This document shows, piece by piece, positions 17,228 to 26,935 of a stretch of 64,000 bases of DNA. Under the pieces are notes generated by a model. The model worked only from the letters and a program-made list of their open reading frames with translations. It was not told the DNA's origin and did no database searches. How positions within the stretch are numbered: the first letter of the stretch is position 1; each line of letters opens with the position of its first letter. The position numbers and the translations under genes were made by a program. The stretch is from Cloacimonetes bacterium UBA5835 (GTDB lineage: Bacteria > Cloacimonadota > Cloacimonadia > Cloacimonadales > Cloacimonadaceae): the NCBI GenBank assembly GCA_002432865.1, contig DJGX01000009.1:62001-126000 (forward strand), given 5' to 3'.

Positions 17228-20173
17228 ATGAATATAAGATGGTTTATATGTGGTTTCATCTTTTTATACGCAAACATTGCTATAGCTTCTATTCGCTATA
17301 CAACCTTGGAAAATTTTGAAAGTGGTTCGATCATTTTGAGTTCTTGGAGTGATGAAGATGTTCAACCGGATGCCTGGACTCTTAGTACATCAACTCCAGA
17401 TGGTAGTTCCTACTGTTTACAATTAACCGGTAACTGTTACAAACTTCAGCAAATAACTCCCTATCCTATAGACAGCACCAATGTTTTTCAGATACAAGTT
17501 AAAACTACATCAAATCCCTGTATTCAGGGCATAGGTTTTACAGATGGTATGCATAGTTTATTTTATAGCTTTTCTGGAACGAGAATATTGGATATTGAGG
17601 TTTGGATTCCAGTATATCAGGGTGCTTTTATTAATAATGTTTGGAACACAATTCAGCTTCCTATAAGTAATGATTGGCAGGCGTTTTGGGGTTATCATCC
17701 AATTATCAATGGGATCATCTATATCAACGATTTAGATGGTCTTTCTTCGCGTAGTGTCTGGTTTGATAATCTCATTGATATTAGTTCTGATCTTCCGGTT
17801 GCTCCTGTGGTAAGCATATCTACATCCTATCAAGTAAAAGATACAGGTGTATTTTTTTACAACGATGTAATTGATCCTGATAGTGATGTTTTTACCTATG
17901 AATGGTCTTTTGGAGATTCTACATATAGCAATTTACCCAATCCATATCATCTATATACAATAGGATCTTCTTATCCCTATACTGTAACTCTAAAGGTGAC
18001 TGATGATACAGGAAAAGTTGGTTTTGCTTCAACTGATATTATATTGGAAACAGGTAACTCAAATTTACCTGTAACCTGTAATTTTGTTGGAGATATAATG
18101 CTTGCAAGAAGATATGAAAACCCGGGAGGCATTATACCCACTTTAGGAGTAAACGCTATTTTTAATCCAACCAAACCTTATTTTGGTGATGTAGCAGATA
18201 TTAATATAGCAAATTTGGAAGTTGTTTTATCTAATGTTGGGGTTCATCATCCAACAAAAAGTGTTTATTATAGAGGTAATCCTGCTAATGTAAGTGGTTT
18301 GGTTTATGCAGGAATTGATATTGTTTGTACAGCCAATAATCATACTATGGATTATGGAATTGAAGCATATCAACAAATGCAGGGTTTTCTTGATAGTGCA
18401 GGTATTATATATAGTGGGTGTGGAGCAAATGCGTATGAGGCATATCTTCCTGCATTTTATAACTGTAGAGGTATAAATATTGCCTTCTTAAGAAGTTCAG
18501 ATAGAACAGGCCAATATAATAATGCTCAACCTTTTTTACAGGCAGGTTACTGTAAACCCGGCTTTGCTTATATGACTCCTTATTATATACAGAAACAAAT
18601 TCAAGCAGTTGAAGGTATTGCCGACCTCAAAATTGTTGAAATGCATGGAGGTAGTGAATATTCTTTAGCTCCTGGCGCTGGATATGACAAAGAGCTTAAT
18701 CCTTTTTTAGAGGACACGGAAGATGAGGATTATTGTTATCGGAATGATGTTCCTCATCAATGGGATAGAGAAATTCGTCATAGTGCCATAGACAGTGGTG
18801 CCGATTTAGTAATAGTTCATCATCCACATATTATTCAAGGTCTGGAACTATATCAAAATAAGCTCATTGCTCATTCTTTGGGAAACTTTGTATTTGATTT
18901 GGATTATCCAGAAACAATGCCTACTATGATACTCTATGCAGATGCTTATTTAGATGGCTTTAGAAATTTCCGAATCAAACCTTTTTATATTGATCAATTC
19001 ATTCCTAAACCAGCAACTGGACAGCTTGCTATTTATATTTTGGATTATATAGCCTGCAGGTCTCGTGATCTTGATACCCGTGTTTCAGTAGATAAAATAG
19101 CATTGGAAGCCCAAGTTTTAATGGATGATGATTATCCTCCTGTGGTTGCCAACGCTTTTAGTTGTCATAAACAGCTGCAAAACCTTAATGAAAATATGAG
19201 CTGTACTCCACCTATAAAACTTCCTCGAAGAGGATCTATATGCGAGATAACAAATGTTGAGCCTCCAGCTGAGTATCAATTTCGTCTAGGACAGGAAAAT
19301 ATCTGGTTTGGTAATTTTGAAGATGAGGGTTCTACTCTTTGGGTTCCACCCGATTATTCCACATCAGATTTTATTGATGGAACCCGTAGCGCAAAACTTA
19401 GCACAACCAGTTCTTCTACTGTAACTTCTACAATTTCTAATCGTTGTAAGATTTATGATAACAGCAAAAAATACACTCTTCATGGATGGATAAAGACCGA
19501 AAATGTTTATAACGCTAATATAATGATAAGATTTTATACTTCCAGAACTTCTGGTTCATCATCTTATACTGATTATGTTATAGATAATCTATCTGGAACA
19601 ACTGAATGGACTTATTATTTTAAAGAACTAAACCTTCCATCAAATGTCTATTATTATGATATCCGTTTACAAATGACAGGAAGCACTGGTATTAATGGAA
19701 CTGCCTTATTTGATAATGTCGGACTAATTGAATGGACTGAATGGTCGATTGTAGATACATATGTTAATATTCCTTGGCCTAATAATTACTATTGGATACA
19801 AGGTAGAACCTCAGATACTCCTAAATCTATGAGCTTTTCCCTTTTGGAAAGAAGTTACGGAAGTTCAGATACTAGTCGAATAGTTGATTATGAGAAACCT
19901 AAACTAATTTTTAGTATCAGTCCTAATCCATTTAATCCTAATACTTCAATTAATTTTACTTTACCTGCTGCTGGTAAAACTACTATAAAAATATATAATA
20001 TTAAAGGCCAATTGGTGAAAGATCTTTATAGTGGCAATCTGGAAGCTGGAAAATATAGTTTTGTCTGGAATTCTTGTGATTTTTCCAACCGTTCAGTTTC
20101 CTCTGGAATCTATTTTATCAAACTAGATTGCGGATACAATCAAGTTATTCGTAAAGCTGTCCTCCTAAAATAA
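17228..20173 (+). CDS. exported multidomain protein: PKD, CapA-type domain, C-terminal sorting domain
   Basis: A 981-residue exported protein. In order: signal peptide (about 1-20), a beta-rich carbohydrate-binding-like region, a PKD-like domain (about 187-275), a complete CapA/PgsA-type domain (about 279-575), a second jelly-roll-like region (about 690-850), and a C-terminal sorting domain (893-981) opening with SISPNPFNPNTSINF. The CapA part shows GDIMLAR, IANLEVVLS, TANNHTMDYG, MHGGSEY, VHHPHIIQG and HSLGNFVFD, the metallophosphatase-like motifs of the family. The sorting domain resembles those used by type IX secretion. GGGGAGG precedes the ATG. CapA normally completes the PgsBCA synthase, so this may be the surface-exposed polymer factor; that link is inferred from the pgsB-pgsC genes upstream. 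Confidence 0.88.
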   Translation: MNIRWFICGFIFLYANIAIASIRYTTLENFESGSIILSSWSDEDVQPDAWTLSTSTPDGSSYCLQLTGNCYKLQQITPYPIDSTNVFQIQVKTTSNPCIQGIGFTDGMHSLFYSFSGTRILDIEVWIPVYQGAFINNVWNTIQLPISNDWQAFWGYHPIINGIIYINDLDGLSSRSVWFDNLIDISSDLPVAPVVSISTSYQVKDTGVFFYNDVIDPDSDVFTYEWSFGDSTYSNLPNPYHLYTIGSSYPYTVTLKVTDDTGKVGFASTDIILETGNSNLPVTCNFVGDIMLARRYENPGGIIPTLGVNAIFNPTKPYFGDVADINIANLEVVLSNVGVHHPTKSVYYRGNPANVSGLVYAGIDIVCTANNHTMDYGIEAYQQMQGFLDSAGIIYSGCGANAYEAYLPAFYNCRGINIAFLRSSDRTGQYNNAQPFLQAGYCKPGFAYMTPYYIQKQIQAVEGIADLKIVEMHGGSEYSLAPGAGYDKELNPFLEDTEDEDYCYRNDVPHQWDREIRHSAIDSGADLVIVHHPHIIQGLELYQNKLIAHSLGNFVFDLDYPETMPTMILYADAYLDGFRNFRIKPFYIDQFIPKPATGQLAIYILDYIACRSRDLDTRVSVDKIALEAQVLMDDDYPPVVANAFSCHKQLQNLNENMSCTPPIKLPRRGSICEITNVEPPAEYQFRLGQENIWFGNFEDEGSTLWVPPDYSTSDFIDGTRSAKLSTTSSSTVTSTISNRCKIYDNSKKYTLHGWIKTENVYNANIMIRFYTSRTSGSSSYTDYVIDNLSGTTEWTYYFKELNLPSNVYYYDIRLQMTGSTGINGTALFDNVGLIEWTEWSIVDTYVNIPWPNNYYWIQGRTSDTPKSMSFSLLERSYGSSDTSRIVDYEKPKLIFSISPNPFNPNTSINFTLPAAGKTTIKIYNIKGQLVKDLYSGNLEAGKYSFVWNSCDFSNRSVSSGIYFIKLDCGYNQVIRKAVLLK

Positions 20174-20246
20174 GCAGGAATTATCTTGACGAAATAGTCT
20201 ATTATAAATGTTATGAAACACAAGTAAATTAATTCAGGAGTATGAA

Positions 20247-20910
20247 ATGCGTAAGATATTTATAACTATTATTCTGCTAGTGATCTCTCTATGCCTTATG
20301 GCACAAGAAGTCGATACTTTAAATATAAACTTTGCCCTTTTAAATCCTGAGATAATAAATCTCGAATTGCGCATTTTTGCTCCTATGCAAAGAATTTATA
20401 TAACAGCTGATTTTTCAGTGGATAAAGATGCTCTTCCGGAAGCAACCTATTATAGCATTTTTTTAACGAAAGATGCTATAATAGAGCAACTTATGGTTAA
20501 TGATCAGTTCGCTCCTTGTATATATGCAAGCGAGCTTGTCCCGGAACACTTTAATCCTATATTTCCTTTTCCGGAAATGCTGAAAGAAAAAAACAATGTG
20601 AATTGTCTTAGCTTTTATCTACCAAATTTCAGTGGTAAGATCAATTTCAAATTGCGTTATTCTCTCCCTATCCCCGAATGGATAAAAGAATCTGATATTC
20701 GCGGTTATGTTACTTTCTCTTCGAGTCAGAACTGGTTTCCCCGTAATTTGGTATCTCCAAGTAAAATTTATGCTCGCTTGCTAAGCTCAAAAAACTATAC
20801 AATGGAACTTGGAACTCAATGTACTATAAAAGAACAAGATGGTTTGCGAACAACTGAAGGATATTTTATAGATGCCCCTGGGCAACAGACTATATTTAAG
20901 ATTATTAAAA

Positions 20911-20915
<5 letters not shown>
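20247..20915 (+). CDS. exported protein of unknown function
   Basis: 222 residues with a clean signal peptide (MRKIFITIILLVISLCLMAQ) and a beta-rich mature part; no family recognised. A TTGACG hexamer lies 56 bases before the ATG and CAGGAG gives the ribosome site. The TAA stop at 20913-20915 lies inside the acceptor stem of the following tRNA gene on the same strand. It may share function with the CapA-domain protein 73 bases upstream, but nothing in its sequence says so. Confidence 0.72.
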
Positions 20916-20986
<71 letters not shown>

Positions 20987-21023
20987 TTGTATTAGCTTAA
21001 ATATAACATCTTAATATAAGATA

Positions 21024-21045
21024 TTAAAAAGGGTACAGTTACCCA
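21024..21045 (-). terminator. probable terminator of the tsaD operon
   Basis: Read on the minus strand, GGGTA and TACCC pair around ACTG (21031-21044) and are followed by TTTTT. The stem is only five pairs, so the call is moderate. It lies between the convergent tRNA-Thr and tsaD. Confidence 0.5.
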
Positions 21046-21067
21046 CGATACCTCTTAAAAGATAATT

Positions 21068-22084
21068 CTAAACTGTGCGCGTACCTTTTTTGGAAGAAAC
21101 ATTTACAGTAAGGGGTGCATAGTCTCCTACTAAAAATTTAGGAATTGCAGCGGCACCAACCATAGCTGCGTTATCCATACAAAAAGCTGTAGATGGATAA
21201 AAAACTTTGATTCCATATTTTGCAGCGGATTGGGTTACCTGTTTACGCAATGCAGAATTAGCTGCTACACCACCTGCTAAAAGTATATAGGGTATTTTAT
21301 GTTGTCTTGCCCAGAGCACACTTTTATTGACTAAGGGTTCTATAATTGCCTGCTGTACTGAGGCAGCAATATCAGGAAGTTTATCGTTTAGAATTTCTGG
21401 TTTTTGATTTACAAGCCAGGTACGAATGGCAGTTTTCAATCCACTGTAACTGAAATTGAAATTATCTTTTTGGGGTAGAGCCCTTGGAAACCTAATAAAA
21501 TCAGGATTACCATTTTTAGCAAGGTCATCAATTATAGGTCCTCCTGGAAAACCTAAGCCCAATAACTTTGCTGTTTTATCGAAACTTTCTCCAGCTGCAT
21601 CGTCCAATGTTTTTCCAACTATTTGGAAAGAAACTAAGGTATCAAATTGAACCAATTCAGTATGGCCTCCTGAAACAACCATAGCCAAAAAAGGCGGCTT
21701 AATTTCTTTATGCTCGATGCAATTGGCAAATATATGAGCAAGCATATGATTTACGGTTACCAGAGGTAAAGATAAACTCCAAGCTAAACTTTTAGCAAAA
21801 GCAAGACCTACAATTAACGAACCAATTAAACCTGGATTAATAGAAACGGCTATCGCACTGATATCAGATAAGTTAAGTTCAGATATATCAAGTGCTTTCT
21901 TTGTTAATGTTAGTATATGCCTTAGATGTAAGCGCGAAGCCATTTCAGGCAATATGCCCCCAAATTCTATATGTTCTGGCTGACTGGAGATTAAGTTTAC
22001 AATTACATTATACTCTGTATCCAAAATAGCTACAGAAGTATCATCACAGGAAGATTCAAAGGCAAGAATATACTGAGGTATCAT
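21068..22084 (-). CDS. tsaD: tRNA N6-threonylcarbamoyladenosine transferase TsaD
   Basis: Transfers threonylcarbamoyl from its adenylate to A37 of tRNAs that read ANN codons, with TsaB and TsaE as partners. The 338 residues have the ASKHA-type opening ILAFESSCDDTSVAI, the metal site VNHMLAHIFANC, VVSGGHTELV, and ILLAGGVAANSALR. Length is typical. It follows the YbbR gene directly (22084/22085) as the last gene of the alpha-glucan operon, an unusual partner set. A universal housekeeping gene, so operon membership may reflect co-transcription only. Confidence 0.97.
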   Translation of the reverse strand: MIPQYILAFESSCDDTSVAILDTEYNVIVNLISSQPEHIEFGGILPEMASRLHLRHILTLTKKALDISELNLSDISAIAVSINPGLIGSLIVGLAFAKSLAWSLSLPLVTVNHMLAHIFANCIEHKEIKPPFLAMVVSGGHTELVQFDTLVSFQIVGKTLDDAAGESFDKTAKLLGLGFPGGPIIDDLAKNGNPDFIRFPRALPQKDNFNFSYSGLKTAIRTWLVNQKPEILNDKLPDIAASVQQAIIEPLVNKSVLWARQHKIPYILLAGGVAANSALRKQVTQSAAKYGIKVFYPSTAFCMDNAAMVGAAAIPKFLVGDYAPLTVNVSSKKGTRTV

Positions 22085-22960
22085 TTATTTTAGTCGTACT
22101 TTTTGAGGTGTAACTTCAATTAATTGTAATCCCTCTGGAATTTTTACAGTCACAGAATAAAAACCATATTCATCAGGTTCATTAGCGATTCCTATGTTGA
22201 TATCTGAAGGATTGATATTAATCATTTCTTTAGAATCGCCAGATATCTTCACAGTTACAGTAGAAGGTATACATTTTTTCTCTTGGGTCACAGTTATGGG
22301 TAGATTATCGATAACTCTGGTTGTATTAGAGGAGGACGAAATTATAACTTTAATCTGTTTTACAGATGAGGAAACATCATTTCCTAAGGGATTAAGCAAA
22401 AGAGTTAATTCACTTTGATCCAGCATAGAAGCTGTAATCGATTCAGTTGATACCCTATCAATTAAATGAACTTTACTTTTGGGTCCGAAAACAGTTACTC
22501 TTTCAGGTATTATTGAATAATTCATAGAGTAAAATCGTTCTCGAGTTTGGTTATCAGAGAAAGTAAGCTCAACTGGAACTTTTTTCTGATAAAATAAATC
22601 TGAGTGCACTGCAATTTCTTGTGTATTCACCGGTCCTATTATTTCCAATTGAATATTATCAGGTAGATTTATAGTATAATCGCTCAAAGATATAATATCT
22701 GTTCCAGGTTTGATTTTACTTGCATCAATAAAGACCTTAGTGCGAGAGAGTTTCAATTTTATGATCTCCAATCCTCTTCCTCTCACTTGAAAAGGAATAG
22801 TTTTTGGGAAATCTTCAAGAGTAATATTTTGGGGAATAGAGAGTAAAGCTAATGGCAAATTTACAACACTACGCTGTTCAGAAATTAATAAAGACTGAAT
22901 CCACACAAAGATAGCAATAATCAAAGAAAGTACTTTCAGCCCTATATTTTCCTGTAGCAT
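22085..22960 (-). CDS. YbbR-domain membrane-anchored protein
   Basis: A 291-residue protein with one N-terminal membrane segment (about 8-26, containing SLIIAIFVWIQSLLIS) and an extracytoplasmic part made of repeated YbbR-type beta domains, with typical phrases such as LPLALLSIPQNI and IPFQVRGRG. In Firmicutes the family includes CdaR, regulator of the c-di-AMP synthase CdaA, but no cyclase gene is next to it here. It sits one base from the sigma-54-type regulator gene and abuts tsaD. Role unknown; envelope-associated. Confidence 0.82.
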   Translation of the reverse strand: MLQENIGLKVLSLIIAIFVWIQSLLISEQRSVVNLPLALLSIPQNITLEDFPKTIPFQVRGRGLEIIKLKLSRTKVFIDASKIKPGTDIISLSDYTINLPDNIQLEIIGPVNTQEIAVHSDLFYQKKVPVELTFSDNQTRERFYSMNYSIIPERVTVFGPKSKVHLIDRVSTESITASMLDQSELTLLLNPLGNDVSSSVKQIKVIISSSSNTTRVIDNLPITVTQEKKCIPSTVTVKISGDSKEMININPSDINIGIANEPDEYGFYSVTVKIPEGLQLIEVTPQKVRLK

Positions 22961-22961
22961 T

Positions 22962-24377
22962 TTAACTCTCCATATCCGACTGATTAATCCCCAAAGTTTT
23001 TATTTTCTTATACAAGGTAGTTCTTTCTATACCGATTGATTGTGCAGTTTGAGAAACATTCCATTCGTTTAATTGTAAATGGTGCAATAAATAATCTCTT
23101 TCGAATGAAGCCACGCTATCTTTCAGATTATCAATGCGCATATATCGTTCCATATTACTATCACCCGAATAGTGAGCATGGCTTATCTTCTGGCTTAAGT
23201 GTTTTTTAATTATACTATTATTAATCCTATTTTCGTTTATCATAATGAATTTACAGAAATTTCGGAGTTCTCTAATATTTCCAGGCCAAGAATAACTCAG
23301 CAAGTCATTTTTTAACGCAGGCAGGTCTAATTGATCCATAACACTGTATTGAGAAGAAAAGTTGGTTAAGAAATAACAGATTAAGAGCAGAATATCATCA
23401 TCTCTTTCTCGTAAAGGTGGTAATTCTATAATATTACCTTCAATTCTATAAAACAGGTCTTTCCGAAATACGCTCTGATCCGAGAGCTTTTCTAATCCTG
23501 CATTAGAAGCGAATATAAGTCGGGTATTAACTTTTTTGAGGTTTCCACCCACAATTTGGATTTCCTTGTTTTCAATAGCGCGTAGGATTTTGGATTGGGA
23601 CATTAATGAAAGATTAGTTACTTCATCTAAGAACAGAACACCGTTTGTGCATTCTTCAAAAAAACCTATTTTATTACGATCTGCACTGGTAAAAGAACCC
23701 TTAATATGACCAAACAGTTCTGATTCTATCAGCGATTCAGATAGTGCACTACAATTCACCGTATGAAACGGTTTACCAAAACGAGGTGAATATATGTAAT
23801 AGTAATTTGCTGCTATTTCTTTACCTGTCCCTGTTTCACCTATTAAAAATATATCTTCATCTACAGTGGCTAAGCGGATAATTTGTTCTCGTACTTTTTT
23901 TATGGCAGTGCTTTCACCGATGAAAGGGAAACTTCTTGTATACTGTTTTTTGAGGTTAATATATTCAATCTGTAGTCCGATATGTTCTTCTTCTTGTTTC
24001 TTCAAAGTAATAGCATTTTCAATGTGGAGCAACAATTGATTTATAGAAAAAGCCGACCCCTTTTCAATAAAGTGATAAGCACCCAGTGCTCGAATTTCAT
24101 TTATTTGTGAGGAAGTAACTTCCCCAGAAATCACTATTACCTTATAGTTTAAATCCATATTATTTCGTAGATGTTTTAAAACTTGGATACCATTTAAACG
24201 AGAGCCAACAAGATATACATCCAAAAGAATAACATCTGGCTGAAAATTCCTTAAAATTTCAAAGAACTGATCGCTATTAACAGTTAGTAGAACTTCGTAT
24301 TCATAATGTCTCATTATGTTAGCTATTTGTTCAGAAAGAACTACATCATCCTCTAATATTAGTATTTTACCTTTCAT
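22962..24377 (-). CDS. sigma-54-type response regulator (NtrC/NtrX family)
   Basis: A 471-residue regulator. Receiver domain 1-120 with E9 D10 D11, phosphate-acceptor D53 and a conserved Lys near 110; AAA+ domain about 155-385 with Walker A GETGTGKE, Walker B VLFLDEV and the arginine region FRKDLFYRIE; a Fis-type helix-turn-helix at the C terminus (AQSIGIERTTLYKKIK). The loop that contacts sigma-54, normally GAFTGA, reads GSFTSA, keeping the key Thr but changing two small residues. No histidine kinase lies near it. It is co-oriented with the alpha-glucan genes, four bases after the GH57 gene, and might regulate them. Confidence 0.93.
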   Translation of the reverse strand: MKGKILILEDDVVLSEQIANIMRHYEYEVLLTVNSDQFFEILRNFQPDVILLDVYLVGSRLNGIQVLKHLRNNMDLNYKVIVISGEVTSSQINEIRALGAYHFIEKGSAFSINQLLLHIENAITLKKQEEEHIGLQIEYINLKKQYTRSFPFIGESTAIKKVREQIIRLATVDEDIFLIGETGTGKEIAANYYYIYSPRFGKPFHTVNCSALSESLIESELFGHIKGSFTSADRNKIGFFEECTNGVLFLDEVTNLSLMSQSKILRAIENKEIQIVGGNLKKVNTRLIFASNAGLEKLSDQSVFRKDLFYRIEGNIIELPPLRERDDDILLLICYFLTNFSSQYSVMDQLDLPALKNDLLSYSWPGNIRELRNFCKFIMINENRINNSIIKKHLSQKISHAHYSGDSNMERYMRIDNLKDSVASFERDYLLHHLQLNEWNVSQTAQSIGIERTTLYKKIKTLGINQSDMES

Positions 24378-24381
24378 TCTG

Positions 24382-25581
24382 TTACCTCAAAAGTCGTTCT
24401 TCCAATTCTGTAAGTGCGTTTATGTAATATATATATGCTTGATCAGGTGAATCGTAAGGAGAAAAATACTTATGCACATCGCCATCCTGAAAATATTTTT
24501 CACACATATAGTAAAAATGGTCGGAAGTGCTAAGTAAACGAGCCATTCTTAATAAGTCGGTATCACCTTTTTCTTTAATGCGATTGATCAGTTCATAAAG
24601 TGTTTCACTTGCATTTTGTTGCATTTCATTACCCAACCAAGCAGAAAGATCTCTTTGTTCATCTGCCCAAGATACAGGTTCTGGGAAAGATAGAGATTCT
24701 TGTTGATAATTTGCCAAACGAGAAACATCTTTAGGATTGGCAAAACCAAGATGAGACTTGGATAACACTGCATCTGGAAAATGACGCATAAAATCAAAAA
24801 TACCAGTGGATGCCCATTGGTGTTCTCCAAAAGTTTCGTAATCCATAAACAGATTCAAAAATAGGTTTTTGCCTTCCTTCTCTGCTAAAGTGAGATGATC
24901 TATCCAATTTACAAATTTATCAACAGTCAACGGATATTCTGGCCAGTCTCTATTGGAAAATCGGAATGCAATGTCATCAGCAAGCTGATAGTACTTTAGA
25001 AGCAAATTCAGGTTCTTAGCGTAATTTTTATAAGCATACAAAGGACTGCGCCATTGTAAAATTCTATCCACTCCCTCAGTAATGATAGTTTTAAAACCTT
25101 CAATTTCGTAGATTATATCCGACAAGCGATCCTGATAGATTAATTCTGTGTTACGAAAAGTGGTTGTATAATAACCAAATTCCTTTTGCATAAGTTCCCT
25201 ATGCATATAAACTTGGTCGAGAAATTCATTAGTATCGAAAAGAAAAGATAGCGAATGAAAATATGTTTCCCCCAGCAATTCTACACAACCAGTATCTATT
25301 AAACACTTAAAGGAATCAAGGGTTTCGGGAGAATAAAGTTTAAATTGCTCTATAGCTGTTCCTGTAATAGAAAATGCAACTTTAAACCTACCTTCGTATT
25401 TTTGGATCAATTCCAAAAGTAATTGATTAGTGGGCAAATAACAGTTTTTAGACACCTTACGCATAACATTGCTATTCAATCTTTCATCAAATATTTTAGC
25501 ATTATTACCAATATCAAGAACATTGAAATGAGTAAGACGGTAGGGTTGATGAACCTGAAAGTAGAAAACAATATTTAACAT
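24382..25581 (-). CDS. glycoside hydrolase family 57 (alpha-amylase/4-glucanotransferase type)
   Basis: A cytoplasmic alpha-glucan-acting enzyme, 400 residues from the ATG at 25581. The opening FYFQVHQPYRL is the GH57 first motif; FRNTELIYQD carries the expected nucleophile Glu and FMDYETFGEHQ the acid/base Asp. A TTG one codon upstream is possible, but AAGGAG stands six bases before the ATG. It follows the glycosyltransferase gene by ten bases. A debranching enzyme, a glycosyltransferase and a GH57 enzyme together form a set also found in Bacteroidetes glycogen loci. Confidence 0.92.
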   Translation of the reverse strand: MLNIVFYFQVHQPYRLTHFNVLDIGNNAKIFDERLNSNVMRKVSKNCYLPTNQLLLELIQKYEGRFKVAFSITGTAIEQFKLYSPETLDSFKCLIDTGCVELLGETYFHSLSFLFDTNEFLDQVYMHRELMQKEFGYYTTTFRNTELIYQDRLSDIIYEIEGFKTIITEGVDRILQWRSPLYAYKNYAKNLNLLLKYYQLADDIAFRFSNRDWPEYPLTVDKFVNWIDHLTLAEKEGKNLFLNLFMDYETFGEHQWASTGIFDFMRHFPDAVLSKSHLGFANPKDVSRLANYQQESLSFPEPVSWADEQRDLSAWLGNEMQQNASETLYELINRIKEKGDTDLLRMARLLSTSDHFYYMCEKYFQDGDVHKYFSPYDSPDQAYIYYINALTELEERLLR

Positions 25582-25591
25582 CAATAGCTCC

Positions 25592-26935
25592 TTATTCTAC
25601 ACGCTGTTCGCTAAATTCTGATAAAGTTGTAGCGTAAAGTTGTCTAATTTTTTCAGCTGCTTCATCCCATTGGATACGTTGCACTTCTTTCATACCTTCA
25701 ATACCAATTTTACGGCATTCCTCAGGATTTTCTATTAGGTGATTAATTGTTTCCGCCCAAAGATCAACATCCCAATAATCAATTTTAAAAGCATGATGAA
25801 TAATTTCTGCGACACCAGATTGTTTTGATATAATAGCAGTTATTCCATAAGACATAGCTTCTAAGGGTGATATTCCAAAGGGCTCAGATACAGAAGGTAA
25901 AACATAGATATCGGCGGCTTGTAAAATTCTTTCTACTTGCTTGCGATTAAGAAACCCTGTAAATAAAAAACGGTTTTTTAAGCTCAAGGAAGCCGATCGT
26001 CGTAATATTTGTCTTTGCATATCTCCGGTTCCAGCAAGAATGAATCTTGCCTCCGGATGAACTTTCAAAACTTTTGCAGCCATATCTAAAAAATAATCTG
26101 GTCCTTTTTGTATGGTAACCCTACCAAGATAAAGAATTGTAGGTCCTATAAATATACGTTTCTTGTTATTTAAATTGGTTTCGGGTAAAGTAAACGCATT
26201 ATGAATGATGCGTATTTTACCAGAATCAATTCTATATCGACTCATAATCATCTGTGCAGTATATTGTGAAACAGCTATAACTTTATCAGCATAAGTCATC
26301 CCTATATATTCAATTTTATGAATTCGTGGATCACCAGGACCCCCAGCTCTATCAAATTCAGTAGCATGAATATGAACAATTAAGGGTTTATGTGATATTT
26401 GTTTTGTCAGAATTCCACTCGGATAAGTAAGCCAGTCGTGTGCATGAATTAAATCATATTCTAATATTTTAGCAAAGCGATTTGCCCTAAGGGTATATTC
26501 CTGAACTTTACGAATAAGATCCTCATCGCCAATGAGATGAGCGGTCATTTCTTTCAGCAGTTCAAGTTCTTCACTTATAGTAACTTCACTTAATTCGTAG
26601 TGTTTTTTTATTAAGTTAGAGTATTCTGCTATTTCACTCATATTGAAATAACTTTCTGGATGTGTTGTTACTCCAATATATTCAAGACGTTCACTTAAAC
26701 AAGTAAAAGCTCGTCTTGTGTATTCTATTTGCTTTTCTGGTTCAATAAAAACAGCAGGTAGAGTATCTGCATCGCCTTCATCGCGTAAAGGAAAATAAAC
26801 TAGTTCTTTAGTGGGAAGAACAAGATCAATTTTTATTCCTTGACTAAGTAAAGCTTTTACCATTCCATAACAAGCCATACCTAATCCTCCAGAAATAAGG
26901 GGAGGAAATTCCCAAGTAAACATCAAGATTTTCAT
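25592..26935 (-). CDS. glycosyltransferase, glycogen-synthase-like
   Basis: A GT-B fold glycosyltransferase of 447 residues. It begins MKILMFTWEFPPLISGGLG, the nucleotide-sugar-binding start seen in glycogen synthases and GT4 enzymes, has IHAHDWLTYPSG in the N-terminal domain, and in the C-terminal domain TILYLGRVTIQKGPD, VLPSVSEPFGISPLEAMSYG with the conserved E-x7-E arrangement. It overlaps the debranching enzyme gene by four bases (ATGA), so both are co-translated. Elongation of an alpha-1,4-glucan is the likely role, inferred from neighbours. Confidence 0.9.
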   Translation of the reverse strand: MKILMFTWEFPPLISGGLGMACYGMVKALLSQGIKIDLVLPTKELVYFPLRDEGDADTLPAVFIEPEKQIEYTRRAFTCLSERLEYIGVTTHPESYFNMSEIAEYSNLIKKHYELSEVTISEELELLKEMTAHLIGDEDLIRKVQEYTLRANRFAKILEYDLIHAHDWLTYPSGILTKQISHKPLIVHIHATEFDRAGGPGDPRIHKIEYIGMTYADKVIAVSQYTAQMIMSRYRIDSGKIRIIHNAFTLPETNLNNKKRIFIGPTILYLGRVTIQKGPDYFLDMAAKVLKVHPEARFILAGTGDMQRQILRRSASLSLKNRFLFTGFLNRKQVERILQAADIYVLPSVSEPFGISPLEAMSYGITAIISKQSGVAEIIHHAFKIDYWDVDLWAETINHLIENPEECRKIGIEGMKEVQRIQWDEAAEKIRQLYATTLSEFSEQRVE

